From Microbacteriaceae bacterium VKM Ac-2855 (lineage in GTDB: Bacteria; Actinomycetota; Actinomycetes; Actinomycetales; Microbacteriaceae): a DNA stretch of 64,000 nt. Shown here in pieces: positions 1-9,358 of this stretch. Position 1 is the stretch's first letter. Each line of letters starts with the position of its first letter. Under the pieces are notes generated by a model that was given only the letters and a program-made list of their open reading frames with translations, searched no databases and was not told where the DNA came from. The DNA lies in NCBI GenBank assembly GCA_013204985.1, contig JABMLG010000012.1, forward strand, positions 1 through 64,000, given 5' to 3'. A program made the translations under genes and the position numbers.

Positions 1-37
1 AGACCTCGACCTCTTTCATGGCTCCGACGCGCCAACC

Positions 38-298
38 TCACACCCGTACGGCTACACCGTCTTTTGCGATGAGCCGAAAAACGTCCACGATCTCGATCAG
101 CTTGCCGCCCAAAAGACCTCGAGCCGGATTCTCCTGAGAAACCTTGCCATCGAAAATCTGTTGATGGTTTCCGCCTCGACGATACTCAACACCAGCACCA
201 CCGCCTGTGACCTCGACACCAACGTATCGATTGCCATCCAAATGTCGGCGAACATGGCAATCGACGCCGCCGGTTTGCGGGGGCGTACGATGCCACAC
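38..298 (-). pseudogene. possible remnant of a further toxin tip
   Basis: This open frame of up to 86 codons lies just downstream of the ankyrin gene. From about residue 20 it reads like real protein: a Gly-rich stretch (VEVTGGGAGVEYRRGGN) followed by QIFDGKVSQENPARGLLGGK and a short hydrophobic helix. The first 15-20 residues are not convincing, and another frame with a stop overlaps them, so it looks like a broken C-terminal piece. Its place after a tip-immunity pair fits a toxin reservoir with one more displaced tip. I do not recognise the family. It could also be chance coding. Confidence 0.3.
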
Positions 299-376
299 GC
301 ATCATTGAGATCAGTGATACGGGCGTCATCAGACAGGCACCCGCCTGTGGATTAAACTCCACACCCTCCCCCTCAT

Positions 377-943
377 TCATGAGATTACGTCGATATCTTG
401 GCCGGTCGAGGCTGCGTGCGCAAGAACCTCATCACGCATGAAACCAAACATGTTGTCGGCGAGATACTGGCCCACGCTGGCAACACGCCGCTTATCAACG
501 TGCGCGGTCAAATCAGGCCGAGAATGCGCCGTGACCGCGGCAAACACGGCACGCGTATCTTCCCGGCTGGCAGAGATATCCGAGACAAGCATCTTCAGTG
601 GAAGACCAAACCAGGGCGAACGCAGATTGATGTCTGCCCCGCCCTCCAACAATCGTGCGACGAGAGCAGCCTCTGCTTCGGGGTCACGATCCCTCTTGCG
701 ACCCCACAAGACATGCAAAACATTCACACGATCACCATCCGTGCTCACCAAACTTGGATCGGCGCCATCCTCAAGCAAACGATTCGCAATCGCCAATCGC
801 GCCACAGGATCTTTATTCGCCATAGCCTTACTGAGGGCTCCGAGGCCACTTGCCCCTAATTCGAACGGTGTGACTGCAGAGTCATAGACGGCACAGAACT
901 CCGAGTAAGTTCCGCTTTTGGCGATGTACAGTGCCGATTCCAT
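377..943 (-). CDS. ankyrin-repeat immunity-like protein
   Basis: This 188-residue protein has a strong ribosome site (AAAGGAG) placed correctly before its ATG. At least two ankyrin-type repeats are visible: LAIANRLLEDGADPSLVSTDG near residues 50-70 and ALVARLLEGGADINLRSP near 90-110. There is no signal peptide or membrane segment, so it should be cytoplasmic. It starts about 20 bp after the stop of an orphan GH-E nuclease tip. Ankyrin proteins are well-known immunity partners of bacterial polymorphic toxins, so the likely role is binding and blocking that nuclease tip (inference). Base composition is less GC-rich than the core genes to the right, consistent with transfer. An unrelated scaffold function cannot be excluded. 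Confidence 0.7.
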   Translation of the reverse strand: MESALYIAKSGTYSEFCAVYDSAVTPFELGASGLGALSKAMANKDPVARLAIANRLLEDGADPSLVSTDGDRVNVLHVLWGRKRDRDPEAEAALVARLLEGGADINLRSPWFGLPLKMLVSDISASREDTRAVFAAVTAHSRPDLTAHVDKRRVASVGQYLADNMFGFMRDEVLAHAASTGQDIDVIS

Positions 944-965
944 GCGAAACTCCTTTCAGGACTTG

Positions 966-1118
966 CTATTCGTCGACGTGTGATTGATTTCGGAGGGGAT
1001 CCTCAACCCGGTAGTTGTCGGGGTTGCGATATTCCTCCAAGAACCGATCTTTTGAGATCTTTCCTCTGAGGTAGTCCCTTCGAAGTAGGGCGTATCTTAC
1101 TTCAGGGATGTGGCCCAT
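966..1118 (-). pseudogene. orphan GH-E (HNH/Endo VII fold) nuclease toxin tip
   Basis: The 50 codons from 1118 to the stop at 966 encode a GH-E type nuclease C-terminus: MGHIPEVRY, then YLRGKISKDRFLEEYRNP, then NYRVEDPLRNQSHVDE. The GH pair at residues 2-3 and the closing RNxSHVDE are the family hallmark. A TGA lies two codons upstream, where family members usually continue (W)DMGH, so the tip is cut off from any toxin body. The segment just upstream, at about 1140-1270, resembles the middle of the intact toxin at 2339-4405. It is therefore a displaced toxin C-terminus followed by its presumed immunity gene. It was missed as an ORF because of its length. Confidence 0.65.
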
Positions 1119-1139
1119 ATCTCAAATGCCTTTACGGGG

Positions 1140-1270
1140 ATTGATTCCAGAGCCCGGAACGTGCTTCACCACTGGTGGCAAAATGTTGATCCCCGTAGCG
1201 AACTCCTAAACGTTCACCTGCACGGCCTTGCTGGCGACCTGGAGCACGGCAGAGCAGACACTGGCGAAGG
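1140..1270 (-). repeat. stray copy of the toxin middle region
   Basis: The sequence matches in patches the intact toxin at about 3205-3345 (for example CGTTCACCTGCACGG and GACCTG). It also shares CCAGAGCCCGGAACGTG with the remnant near 5235. In the toxin this stretch encodes the linker before the nuclease domain. Here it sits directly before the orphan GH-E tip, with no continuous frame. Confidence 0.5.
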
Positions 1271-1278
1271 CTTGGAGG

Positions 1279-1742
1279 CTACCGCCCGGCCAACTCAGCC
1301 TCAAGCTGCGCCTTCCACGCAAAATCGCCCTTCCACCCCTCCCAGAAGTCGTCTTTTTTCTCTTCATCGGTCAGGTTGTCGTAGTAGGTCCAGTCACTCT
1401 CCACTTGACCAGTTCTCGTGTCCACAGACCACCGAAACCGCACCGGCGACTTACCCTGCAACTCGCGGAGAATGTCATGCAACTCCACGATTCTCGGCCT
1501 AACGAAAGCAACGCTTTCATCAAACCCGGTGTCATCCAGAACAGTCGAGACACCCAGTACGCGCTTACCGCGACAACATTCCGAAGATTACCTTCGCAAC
1601 TGGTAACATTTCCCCGACTATCATCGGTAATCTTGCCCTGTACGTAGAACTTGTCAACTTTGTCGCCGACTTGCTGCATTGTGAAGCCGAAAATCTCATT
1701 CTGGATTTCTGACAGTCGCTCAAAGGTGGTCGCGTTCGGCAA
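1279..1742 (-). pseudogene. frameshifted duplicate of the immunity gene
   Basis: This is a 464-bp copy of the 465-bp immunity gene at 1882-2346. Both begin TTG CCG/CCT AAC. The frame runs through FERLSEIQNE and KVDKFYVQGKITDD to about GNLRNVV. A net one-base loss near 1555-1585 (two bases gained, three lost against the intact copy) then breaks it. The rest resumes in another frame from MELHDILRELQGKSPVRF to the end, almost identical to the intact copy. The 3' half is nearly unchanged, so duplication or inactivation looks recent. It would give no full-length protein. Confidence 0.82.
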
Positions 1743-1873
1743 TGAGTTCTTCCTTAGTTGGGGCCGGAACAGGGTACGGAGTCGTGGCATCAGAAGGTCT
1801 TCCGTTCTCCTGCGTGTTCACCTGCTCGGCCTCCTGGAGACCTGCAGTGCGCCAGAGCCGACACCGGCGAAGC
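1743..1873 (-). pseudogene. remnant of toxin linker and toxin 3' end
   Basis: Between the two immunity copies, 1813-1873 resembles the toxin middle region (about 3280-3345). Bases 1743-1790 resemble the toxin's last codons: RLRTLFRPQLRKNS against RFQTLFRYQLRKKT when both are read in the same frame. So a toxin tail plus immunity gene was duplicated as a unit and most of the toxin body was then lost. Confidence 0.5.
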
Positions 1874-1881
1874 GTTGTGGG

Positions 1882-2346
1882 CTACTGCCCGGCCAGCTCG
1901 GCTTCAAGCTGAGCCTTCCACGCAAAATCGCCCTTCCATCCCTCCCAGAAGTCGTCCTTCTTCTCTTCGTCGGTCAGGTTGTCGTAGTAGGTCCAGTCAC
2001 TTTCAACCTGACCAGTTCTCGTGTCCACAGACCACCGAAATCGCACCGGCGATTTACCCTGCAACTCGCGGAGAATGTCATGCAACTCCACGATCCGAGG
2101 CTTGACATAGCGAGCATTCTCTCTGAATTCATCCTTGGCGAGAACATCAGAGACGTCGAGAACGGCGCCGGCGACAACAACATTCCTCAGGTTGCCTTCG
2201 TATCCCGTAACATTCCCCCGCGCGTCGTCGGTGATCTTGCCTTGCACATAGAACTTGTCGACCTTGTCGCCGACTTGCTGCATTGTGAAGCCAAGTATCT
2301 CATTCTGGATTTCTGACAGTCGCTCGAAGGTGGGCTCGTTAGGCAA
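1882..2346 (-). CDS. cognate immunity protein of the LXG nuclease toxin
   Basis: This 154-residue protein starts at a TTG inside the toxin's stop region (ATTGCCTAA), an overlap that implies coupled translation. The upstream in-frame extension overlaps the toxin and was not used. The protein is acidic and aromatic-rich toward its end (DWTYYDNLTDEEKKDDFWEG), with no signal peptide, as expected for a cytoplasmic inhibitor that mimics nucleic acid or docks on a nuclease. No named immunity family is recognised. The assignment rests on its position directly after a toxin and on the presence of a second, damaged copy. Partner: the nuclease domain of the 2339-4405 product. Confidence 0.8.
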   Translation of the reverse strand: MPNEPTFERLSEIQNEILGFTMQQVGDKVDKFYVQGKITDDARGNVTGYEGNLRNVVVAGAVLDVSDVLAKDEFRENARYVKPRIVELHDILRELQGKSPVRFRWSVDTRTGQVESDWTYYDNLTDEEKKDDFWEGWKGDFAWKAQLEAELAGQ

Positions 2347-4405
2347 TGTTTTCTTCCTTAGTTGGTATCGGAATAGGGTTTGGAATCGAGCGATCAGAAA
2401 GCTTCCCATCGATCGTGTATTCCACTTCGAACGCGATGGGCCGTCTGCTGCCATCGTAAAGGACTTTGATCTCGATGTCGGTGACCGCGCGCGGCGGAAC
2501 GTCGTTGAGTGCGTCTCGCCAGTCTCGTTCCATCGCCGTCCATCTCGAGCCGGCACCGCGGTTGATTGCTATGGCTTGGCTGACGAGGTTGTCGAGGGCG
2601 GGGCTGCCGTCGAACATGTCGGCGATGAGGTGGCCTGCCTCGTCGCCGGGGAGCTTGTCGGGAGTGTCGCGGGCGTTGGTGTATCGGTCGCGATCGGGCT
2701 TGTAGTGGAGGTTCTCGACGGTGACCCGGTCGATCAGGCCATCGGCGTTCGTCTCGTAGATGTACGTGTGGTCAGTGCCTGGTGCACTCGCGCGATACCT
2801 CACGTTGGGGAGCAATAACCCCTTGTTGTTCGGATCGAACGGGTCCGAAACCTCCGTCTTACCATCGGAGATATGGCTCCCTCGCGCGTCCCCGCTATGC
2901 GGATGCATAGGGGGCGCGTCAGGAGTCTCCAGGGCCTTCATCGTTGGTGTGAATTCGTCGCTGACCTTCACCCCTGTGCCGCCGAGTTGCATCTTGAGCC
3001 ACTCGAAGGCGCTGGTGGCGGCGCTGGGGGTGGAGATCGTGACGGGCGCGAAGTCGGGCAGTTTCCCGCCACCGGCGAGGTTGTCGACTTTGCTGAGGAG
3101 GGTGCCGGGTGTGCCGAGCTTCGCGGCCGCGCCGAACGGGACGAGGTTCCCGGCGATCTGGCCGATCACGAACGCGTCCCCGTCCGCGACCTGCCCAGCG
3201 ATCGTGGTCAGCTGGTTCCACAGCCCCGAGCGCGCTTCCTCGCTGGTCGCGAGGGCGTACATGCCGGTACCGATCTGCTGCACGTTCACCTGCACGGCGT
3301 CGCTGGCGACCTGCAACACACCAGAACCGGCCCCGGCGAGGAACTGAAGCCCCGTGTCACCGGATGCGATCGCGGGTTGTGCGACGTTCACGTCGTACCA
3401 CTGGGCGGCCGAGCCGGCGCCCATCCCGATCAGGTTCAGGTCGTTCCCGGTCGTCACGATCGAGGCGTGGTTGACCGCACTGTTGATCCCACCCACGAGA
3501 AGCGACCCGCCCAACACCGTGAGCCCCAGGGAGACACCACCGGTGAACGGGGTCAGTCCGACACCGATCGTGGTGACCACGACGCCGGCGGCGATCTGCA
3601 GACTGTCCCAGAGCAGACCCCACTCGGCATCCTCCGTCCGCTTGCGCTCCTCTTCCGCGTGCACGTCGTCGACGTACCCGGAGAAGAGGGTGTCCCACCC
3701 GGTCGAGGCGGCCTGCTGGTTCTGTGCGCAGTAGTCCCGCATCCCGCTGGTGAGCTCACCCAGCCGGCCCAGGGTGAGGGTGAAGCTCCCGGACTGGTAG
3801 GAGCGCCCCTGCCCGACCGTGAGACTCCCCACGTTCTGCACGGTCCCGTCAAGTTCCGCCAGCAGGCTCTTCACCTGCGCGAACCCGGGATCCGTGGCCT
3901 CATACGCCGCCCACGTCTCCTGCTGCGTCCCCGCGACCACACGCATCCGCTCGAAACCCTCAGCAGCGCGCTCCGCCGCACCCGCGCCCGCACCACCCAG
4001 CGACACCAGATGCCATGCGTTCGCAGCAATCGCCCGCAAATCGGTCGCGAAACCCCGCAGCTGTTCCATGCCCGTGTCGAGTTGAGTGAGGTGAGAGTGG
4101 AACTCGTCGTTCACGAGGCGGAAATTCCCGCCACCATCGACCTGGGAATAGCCGTTCCAATACACGCCGATCGCGGTCTGGAACGTGTACAAGCTCACCA
4201 GCAGCGATTGCACGATCGGGATGTGCACCTCGCGGATGTAGGCGCGCATCGCATCCGCACCCACACCACTGATGTTCCCCGACCCGGCAAGAGACTCCAG
4301 CCCCTGCGACAACTCGGACAACGCCTCAATCCGAGCCGACAACCCCTCCTGCAACCCCGGAGAAGACGCCTGCCACGAATCAGCCGAGAACTCGACCACA
4401 CTCAC
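2339..4405 (-). CDS. LXG-type polymorphic toxin with DNA/RNA non-specific endonuclease tip
   Basis: A 688-residue protein starting at GTG, overlapping the preceding gene's stop (GTGA). The N-terminal 230 residues are helical and resemble an LXG/WXG-like export domain with no classical signal peptide, so a type VII secretion system probably exports it (inference). A Gly-rich hydrophobic segment lies near 270-305 (VVVTTIGVGLTPFTGG). The C-terminal 150 residues carry a nuclease of the Endonuclea_NS_2 type: GDEAGHLIADMFDGSP from residue 587, an invariant-type NRG, then WTAMERDWRDAL. The immunity gene overlaps its stop. Fragments of its middle region recur at 1140-1270, 1813-1873 and 5114-5269, which suggests tip exchange by recombination. 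Family and role are quite sure; the secretion route is inferred. Confidence 0.88.
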   Translation of the reverse strand: MSVVEFSADSWQASSPGLQEGLSARIEALSELSQGLESLAGSGNISGVGADAMRAYIREVHIPIVQSLLVSLYTFQTAIGVYWNGYSQVDGGGNFRLVNDEFHSHLTQLDTGMEQLRGFATDLRAIAANAWHLVSLGGAGAGAAERAAEGFERMRVVAGTQQETWAAYEATDPGFAQVKSLLAELDGTVQNVGSLTVGQGRSYQSGSFTLTLGRLGELTSGMRDYCAQNQQAASTGWDTLFSGYVDDVHAEEERKRTEDAEWGLLWDSLQIAAGVVVTTIGVGLTPFTGGVSLGLTVLGGSLLVGGINSAVNHASIVTTGNDLNLIGMGAGSAAQWYDVNVAQPAIASGDTGLQFLAGAGSGVLQVASDAVQVNVQQIGTGMYALATSEEARSGLWNQLTTIAGQVADGDAFVIGQIAGNLVPFGAAAKLGTPGTLLSKVDNLAGGGKLPDFAPVTISTPSAATSAFEWLKMQLGGTGVKVSDEFTPTMKALETPDAPPMHPHSGDARGSHISDGKTEVSDPFDPNNKGLLLPNVRYRASAPGTDHTYIYETNADGLIDRVTVENLHYKPDRDRYTNARDTPDKLPGDEAGHLIADMFDGSPALDNLVSQAIAINRGAGSRWTAMERDWRDALNDVPPRAVTDIEIKVLYDGSRRPIAFEVEYTIDGKLSDRSIPNPIPIPTKEENIA

Positions 4406-4800
4406 CGAGGCACCTCACGGACCTGCGCACGCTGTGCATCCTCAGTCGTGTGATTCACCACGCTGTGCATGCTCAACGCACAATGCGTGTCTGTCCGCGA
4501 CGTCACCGAGGCGGAATAGCCACAATCGACCAGGAGGCTCGCCGTCGCCGAAGCCAGGAAAAGGAACATCAACGTTCCGACCGTCACTGGCGCAGAGCGC
4601 CCTCCCGCGAGTGGATTCGGCGAAAGGATCGCTACCGCGACTAAGGTCCACAGGCTCTTCGAGCGATAACCGCTCAACGTCGCCAGAGAGTTCCCGATAG
4701 TCCGCACCTCCGAGCGCCCCTCATGGAGGCGCTTCCTCAGAAGCAGAACGTGCGCGACGCCGACAACAGATAGCGGCCGGATGCACGCAACGATTGCCAT
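4402..4800 (-). CDS. small membrane protein coupled to the LXG toxin
   Basis: A frame of 132 codons from an ATG preceded by GGGGAG at good spacing; a longer frame from 4851 exists but lacks a ribosome site. It ends in a GTGA overlap with the toxin start, so the two are co-translated. Two hydrophobic segments are visible, LWTLVAVAILSP and VGTLMFLFLASATASLLV, and the N-terminus is basic. LXG toxins are commonly preceded by small partner proteins needed for export or stability. This one occupies that position but I recognise no family. Codon use is less biased than in the toxin, so part of it could be non-coding. Confidence 0.5.
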   Translation of the reverse strand: MAIVACIRPLSVVGVAHVLLLRKRLHEGRSEVRTIGNSLATLSGYRSKSLWTLVAVAILSPNPLAGGRSAPVTVGTLMFLFLASATASLLVDCGYSASVTSRTDTHCALSMHSVVNHTTEDAQRAQVREVPR

Positions 4801-5113
4801 GCACACTCCCCGTCGCCGTCTCAACTCACGTGATGTCATCATCATACACATGTGGTCATACGTCGGCGCTCAAATGGCGCGTGACTCGCGGCTGCCACGT
4901 CCGCAGCGACTGCCCGACATTGATTCCGCGTTGCAGGTGAACCTGGTCTGGCCGAGTACGACCGGTATCGTCCACGAGAGCATCCCCACGATCCCGGACG
5001 AGGTCGCCACGCTGGCGGGGAAGCCGCGGGAAGCACGGCGCACCGGGTGGCAACCCTCTAGTTCCGCCCATCGTCATCACCGCATCCGCGTGACGGCGGC
5101 GCGCGGTGACAAC

Positions 5114-5269
5114 CCCCTCCGCGCGCTCACCGAGTTTCGCTCCGGTGCCGAAGGGGATGAGGTTCCGTGCGATCTGTCCGATCACGAACGCGTCGCCCGA
5201 CGCGACCTGCCCCGCCACCGCCGTGAACTGGTTCCAGAGCCCGGAACGTGTTTTCGCGAGTGCCGCGAT
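5114..5269 (-). pseudogene. toxin middle-region fragment in a gene-free stretch
   Basis: About 52 codons match the intact toxin closely: RSGLWNQFTAVAGQVASGDA against RSGLWNQLTTIAGQVADGDA, then FVIGQIARNLIPFG. Nothing toxin-like lies on either side in frame. The rest of 4801-5361 holds no gene I can support, though a plus-strand stretch around 4915-5035 reads smoothly (VNLVWPSTTGIVHESIP) and may be another gene fragment of unknown origin. This marks the upstream end of the toxin locus and shows that a second toxin gene once lay here. Confidence 0.65.
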
Positions 5270-5361
5270 CTGCGGGCGGCGCCAGCTACCGTAGGTGCGG
5301 GGCGTTTCAGCGCTGCGCGCGGGAGTCGGCACTCCCGAACTCACCCGAATGGACCCCGCGG

Positions 5362-5766
5362 ATGCACAACGATGTACGCACAGCCCTCGAGCTCGCTCCC
5401 GATGCCTCGGGCCAGGAACGAACGGTGGACATCTCCACCTCCGGGGCGCGCAGCGGAGAGCCGCGACGCATCGAGATCTGGATCCACCGGCACAACGGAC
5501 GGTGGTTCCTCACCGGCACACCGGGGCGGGCCCGGCACTGGGCCGCCAACCTGCGCCACAACGACCGCCTCATCGTGCACCTGAAGCAGGACGTGGTCGC
5601 AGACGTCCCCGCACACGCGGCGGAGATCGCCGACATCGACGAGCGCACGGAGATCCTCACCGGCATCCTGGACGGTCTGCGCGCGATCACGGGCGGGCGC
5701 TTCTCCCGCGGCGACGTCAGCACCTGGGTCACCGACAGCCCTCTGTTCGAGGTCACCTTCGACTGA
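5362..5766 (+). CDS. deazaflavin-dependent nitroreductase-family protein
   Basis: 134 residues from the ATG at 5362; an upstream in-frame extension runs into toxin remnants and was rejected. The pattern RTVDISTSGARSGEPRRIEI, then HNGRWFLTGTPGRARHWAANL and a hydrophobic strand LIVHL, is that of the F420-binding Ddn/split beta-barrel family, which reduces nitro or quinone substrates or has unknown substrates. It is cytoplasmic with no signal peptide. It faces purA convergently. The GC-rich, regular codon use marks the switch from the toxin locus to core genome. Cofactor and substrate are not shown by the sequence. Confidence 0.83.
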   Translation: MHNDVRTALELAPDASGQERTVDISTSGARSGEPRRIEIWIHRHNGRWFLTGTPGRARHWAANLRHNDRLIVHLKQDVVADVPAHAAEIADIDERTEILTGILDGLRAITGGRFSRGDVSTWVTDSPLFEVTFD

Positions 5767-5807
5767 CGCCGAGCACTGACGCCGAGCACCGACGCCGAGG
5801 TGAGGCT

Positions 5808-7094
<1,287 letters not shown>

Positions 7095-7270
7095 GGCTGG
7101 TCCTCTGCACTTGGGAGGGGAGTCCGCGGGTGCGCGGAACCGGAGGCTGGTCTCCGCGCGCGCGTGCCTGCCGCATCGGCGCGACCAGCCAGTTCATTGT
7201 AGCGGGGGTGTGTTTCGGGGGTGGTTCGGGCGGGGGCGGCTCGTTCGCGGATGCGGATGGAGCGGGGCGC

Positions 7271-7344
7271 CGACGCAACTTCGGCTGAGAGCTCTCGTCG
7301 GCCCTGATGGTCGCTGAGGAGGGCTCTCAGCCGAGGTTGCGTCG
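7271..7344. repeat. 74-bp palindromic element, copy 1
   Basis: This imperfect palindrome has arms of about 20 bp (CGACGCAACTTCGGCTGAGA paired with the complementary right arm ending GTTGCGTCG). It is one of seven copies of exactly 74 bp in the window. It lies in the 305-bp gap between purA and the amidase. The rest of the gap (7095-7270, 7345-7399) shows nothing else. Confidence 0.85.
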
Positions 7345-7399
7345 CACCCCTGATGCGGATCCGCTGCCTGCGCGTCGCCGATCTCCCCGCGCCGCGTGC

Positions 7400-9358
7400 T
7401 CAGGCCGGCAACGGCACCAGGCGGTACGAGGCGGCGCTGCGTCCGCTCTTCACCACGACCATCACCTCGTCGGTCAGCCTGCGGCGGGCGAGCGAGACGC
7501 GCCCGCTGTACAGCCCCGCGCCGGCCGGCGGCAGGATGTGACCGTCGGCCCAGACCTCGACGTCGGCTCCTGGAACGCCGTCGAGTCGCACCTCCACCAG
7601 CCACGAACGCGCGCTGCGGTCGATGGAGACCACGTACTCGGGGACCATCTCGGGCTCGCGCGCAGGATCGCTCGCGCCGTCGACGCGCACCTGGTTGCTC
7701 GGCAGGGTCGGAGTCAGGAACGCCGGCTCGCGGCGCTTCGTCGCCCCCTCGAAAGCGGATGCGTAGTCGAGCAGCGCGTCGTCGCTGTACGCGGCTCCAG
7801 CGAAAGTCAGGCCGACCGGCATCTGGATGTCGGCCATGAAGCCCATCGGCACCGTGACCGTCGGGATCCCGAGGTGCCGGATGACGCGGTTGCCGTTGGA
7901 GTAGACCACGCCGTTGCGCGAGGCCGCCTCGAGGCTTTCGGGGCGGCTGAACAGGTCGTCGCGACCGACATCACCGGCGGCCGGGAAGACGACGACGTCG
8001 AGGCCCTCGTTCTGCATCCACTGCTCGAAGTCGACCTCCCTCGCCTTCTCCAGCCCGCGCAGGAGCTCCGCGAGGCCGGGAACGTCGTCATACGTCGCGG
8101 GCAGGCCCTGCTTGACGAGCTCGACGAGCCGTTGCCAGTCGAAACCGCCGCGGGCGCGCGTGATCCACACCGGCACCGGCGCATCCTCGACCGGGAAGAC
8201 GGTGTCGCCGTCGACATCCGCCCACGAGCGCAGCGCCGGGTCGTTGTTGTCGCGCAGGAACTGGTCGAGCGCCATCGCGGTGACCGGTCCGCCCTCGAGA
8301 GCGCGCCAGTTCAGCGGCACGAAGCCGCGCGCGGGGAGGCCCTCCGCGCCGGGCCGGTCCTCCTCATAGTTCGACACGACCGGGAAGTCGACCTCGATCA
8401 CCTCGGCGCCGAGCGAGCGCAGATCGGCGGCCGCGCGGTCCCACAGCAGGCGGACGCTCGGACGGATCGCGGGCGGCACCAGCGGTACGGCGTCCTCGCC
8501 GATGTACATCTTCGGCACACCGATGCGTCGGCCGTCGAGCCGAGTCGGACGCGGCCGCGACACCGGCCGCGGCAGCACCTCTCCCGGCGACGGCAGCGCG
8601 ACGGCGCTCTGCTGCCGCCAGAAGTCGCCGTCCGTGCGAGCATCGTCGACCGCCACGGTGTTCAGGAGCAGCCCGAGGTCGGCGACCGAGCGGGTGTGCG
8701 GAACGACGACGTCGCAGGTGGGGCGCAACGGCCAGTTGCCGCGGATCGACAGCACGCCGCGAGAGGGCGTGTACGCGACGAGACTGTTGTTGGACGCGGG
8801 AGAACGCCCCGACGACACCGTCTCCTCACCCATCCCGAAGGCGCAGAGGTTCGCGGCGACGGCGGTACCGGATCCGCTCGACGAGCCGGAACCGTACGCC
8901 GCGGTGAGGTAGTCGGGGTGATACGGGCTGCGCGCGTAGTCGTAGACGCCCGGCTGGATGCCGCCGGCGGCCATGGGCGGCATGTTCGTCTTGCCCAGCA
9001 GCACCGCGCCCGCGGCCCGAAGGAGAGCCACGGATGCGGCGTCGTCGGAGGCGATCAGCTCGGCGAGAGCGGGGCTGCCCGACGCGACGGTGAGGCCCTT
9101 CACCTTGTAACTGTCCTTCACCGTGAACGGGAGGCCCTCGAGCGGACCGGCCTCGCCCCGTCGGCGGCGTGCATCCGATGCCGCAGCGTTCTCGAGACAG
9201 CTCGGGTCGAGAACGGCGACGGCGTGCAGGCACAAACCCGTGCGGTCGTAGTACGCGATGCGGTTCAGGTAGGCGCAGACCAGGTCGACGCTCGTGAGTT
9301 CGAAGGCGTCCAGCGCCTCGAGCATCTCGCCCAGACTCAGTTCAACGATGTCGCGCAT
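7400..9358 (-). CDS. amidase-signature family hydrolase
   Basis: 652 residues from an ATG preceded by GGAGGG; an N-terminal extension in the same frame lacks family sequence. The amidase-signature fold is shown by the catalytic Lys81 (GLPFTVKDSYKVKG), a Gly/Ser loop at about 155-165 (YGSGSSSGSGTA) for the cis-Ser, and GEETVSSGRSPASNN near 177-191, where Ser183 is in the nucleophile position. The C-terminal 150 residues beyond the usual amidase length form a beta-rich add-on (WLVEVRLDGVPGADVEVW), possibly a binding module. No signal peptide is seen. It hydrolyses an amide of unknown identity. The Gly-Gly before the nucleophile of many members is replaced by Val-Ser, as in some actinobacterial relatives. 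Confidence 0.9.
   Translation of the reverse strand: MRDIVELSLGEMLEALDAFELTSVDLVCAYLNRIAYYDRTGLCLHAVAVLDPSCLENAAASDARRRRGEAGPLEGLPFTVKDSYKVKGLTVASGSPALAELIASDDAASVALLRAAGAVLLGKTNMPPMAAGGIQPGVYDYARSPYHPDYLTAAYGSGSSSGSGTAVAANLCAFGMGEETVSSGRSPASNNSLVAYTPSRGVLSIRGNWPLRPTCDVVVPHTRSVADLGLLLNTVAVDDARTDGDFWRQQSAVALPSPGEVLPRPVSRPRPTRLDGRRIGVPKMYIGEDAVPLVPPAIRPSVRLLWDRAAADLRSLGAEVIEVDFPVVSNYEEDRPGAEGLPARGFVPLNWRALEGGPVTAMALDQFLRDNNDPALRSWADVDGDTVFPVEDAPVPVWITRARGGFDWQRLVELVKQGLPATYDDVPGLAELLRGLEKAREVDFEQWMQNEGLDVVVFPAAGDVGRDDLFSRPESLEAASRNGVVYSNGNRVIRHLGIPTVTVPMGFMADIQMPVGLTFAGAAYSDDALLDYASAFEGATKRREPAFLTPTLPSNQVRVDGASDPAREPEMVPEYVVSIDRSARSWLVEVRLDGVPGADVEVWADGHILPPAGAGLYSGRVSLARRRLTDEVMVVVKSGRSAASYRLVPLPA

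Noticed and set aside
2345-2556. Longer start for the immunity protein
   Set aside because: The extension lies inside the toxin's 3' end and reads as Arg/Thr-rich noise; the TTG in the toxin stop gives family-like sequence at once and matches the duplicate copy's start.
2873-4453. Long plus-strand frame opposite the LXG toxin
   Set aside because: Shadow of the toxin in GC-rich DNA; the translation is Arg/His/Pro-rich without domains and the minus frame has clear motifs and ribosome context.
4781-5584. 267-codon plus-strand frame
   Set aside because: Crosses the toxin fragment and the nitroreductase-like gene in the wrong frame; only a short stretch near 4915-5035 looks protein-like, too little to call a gene.
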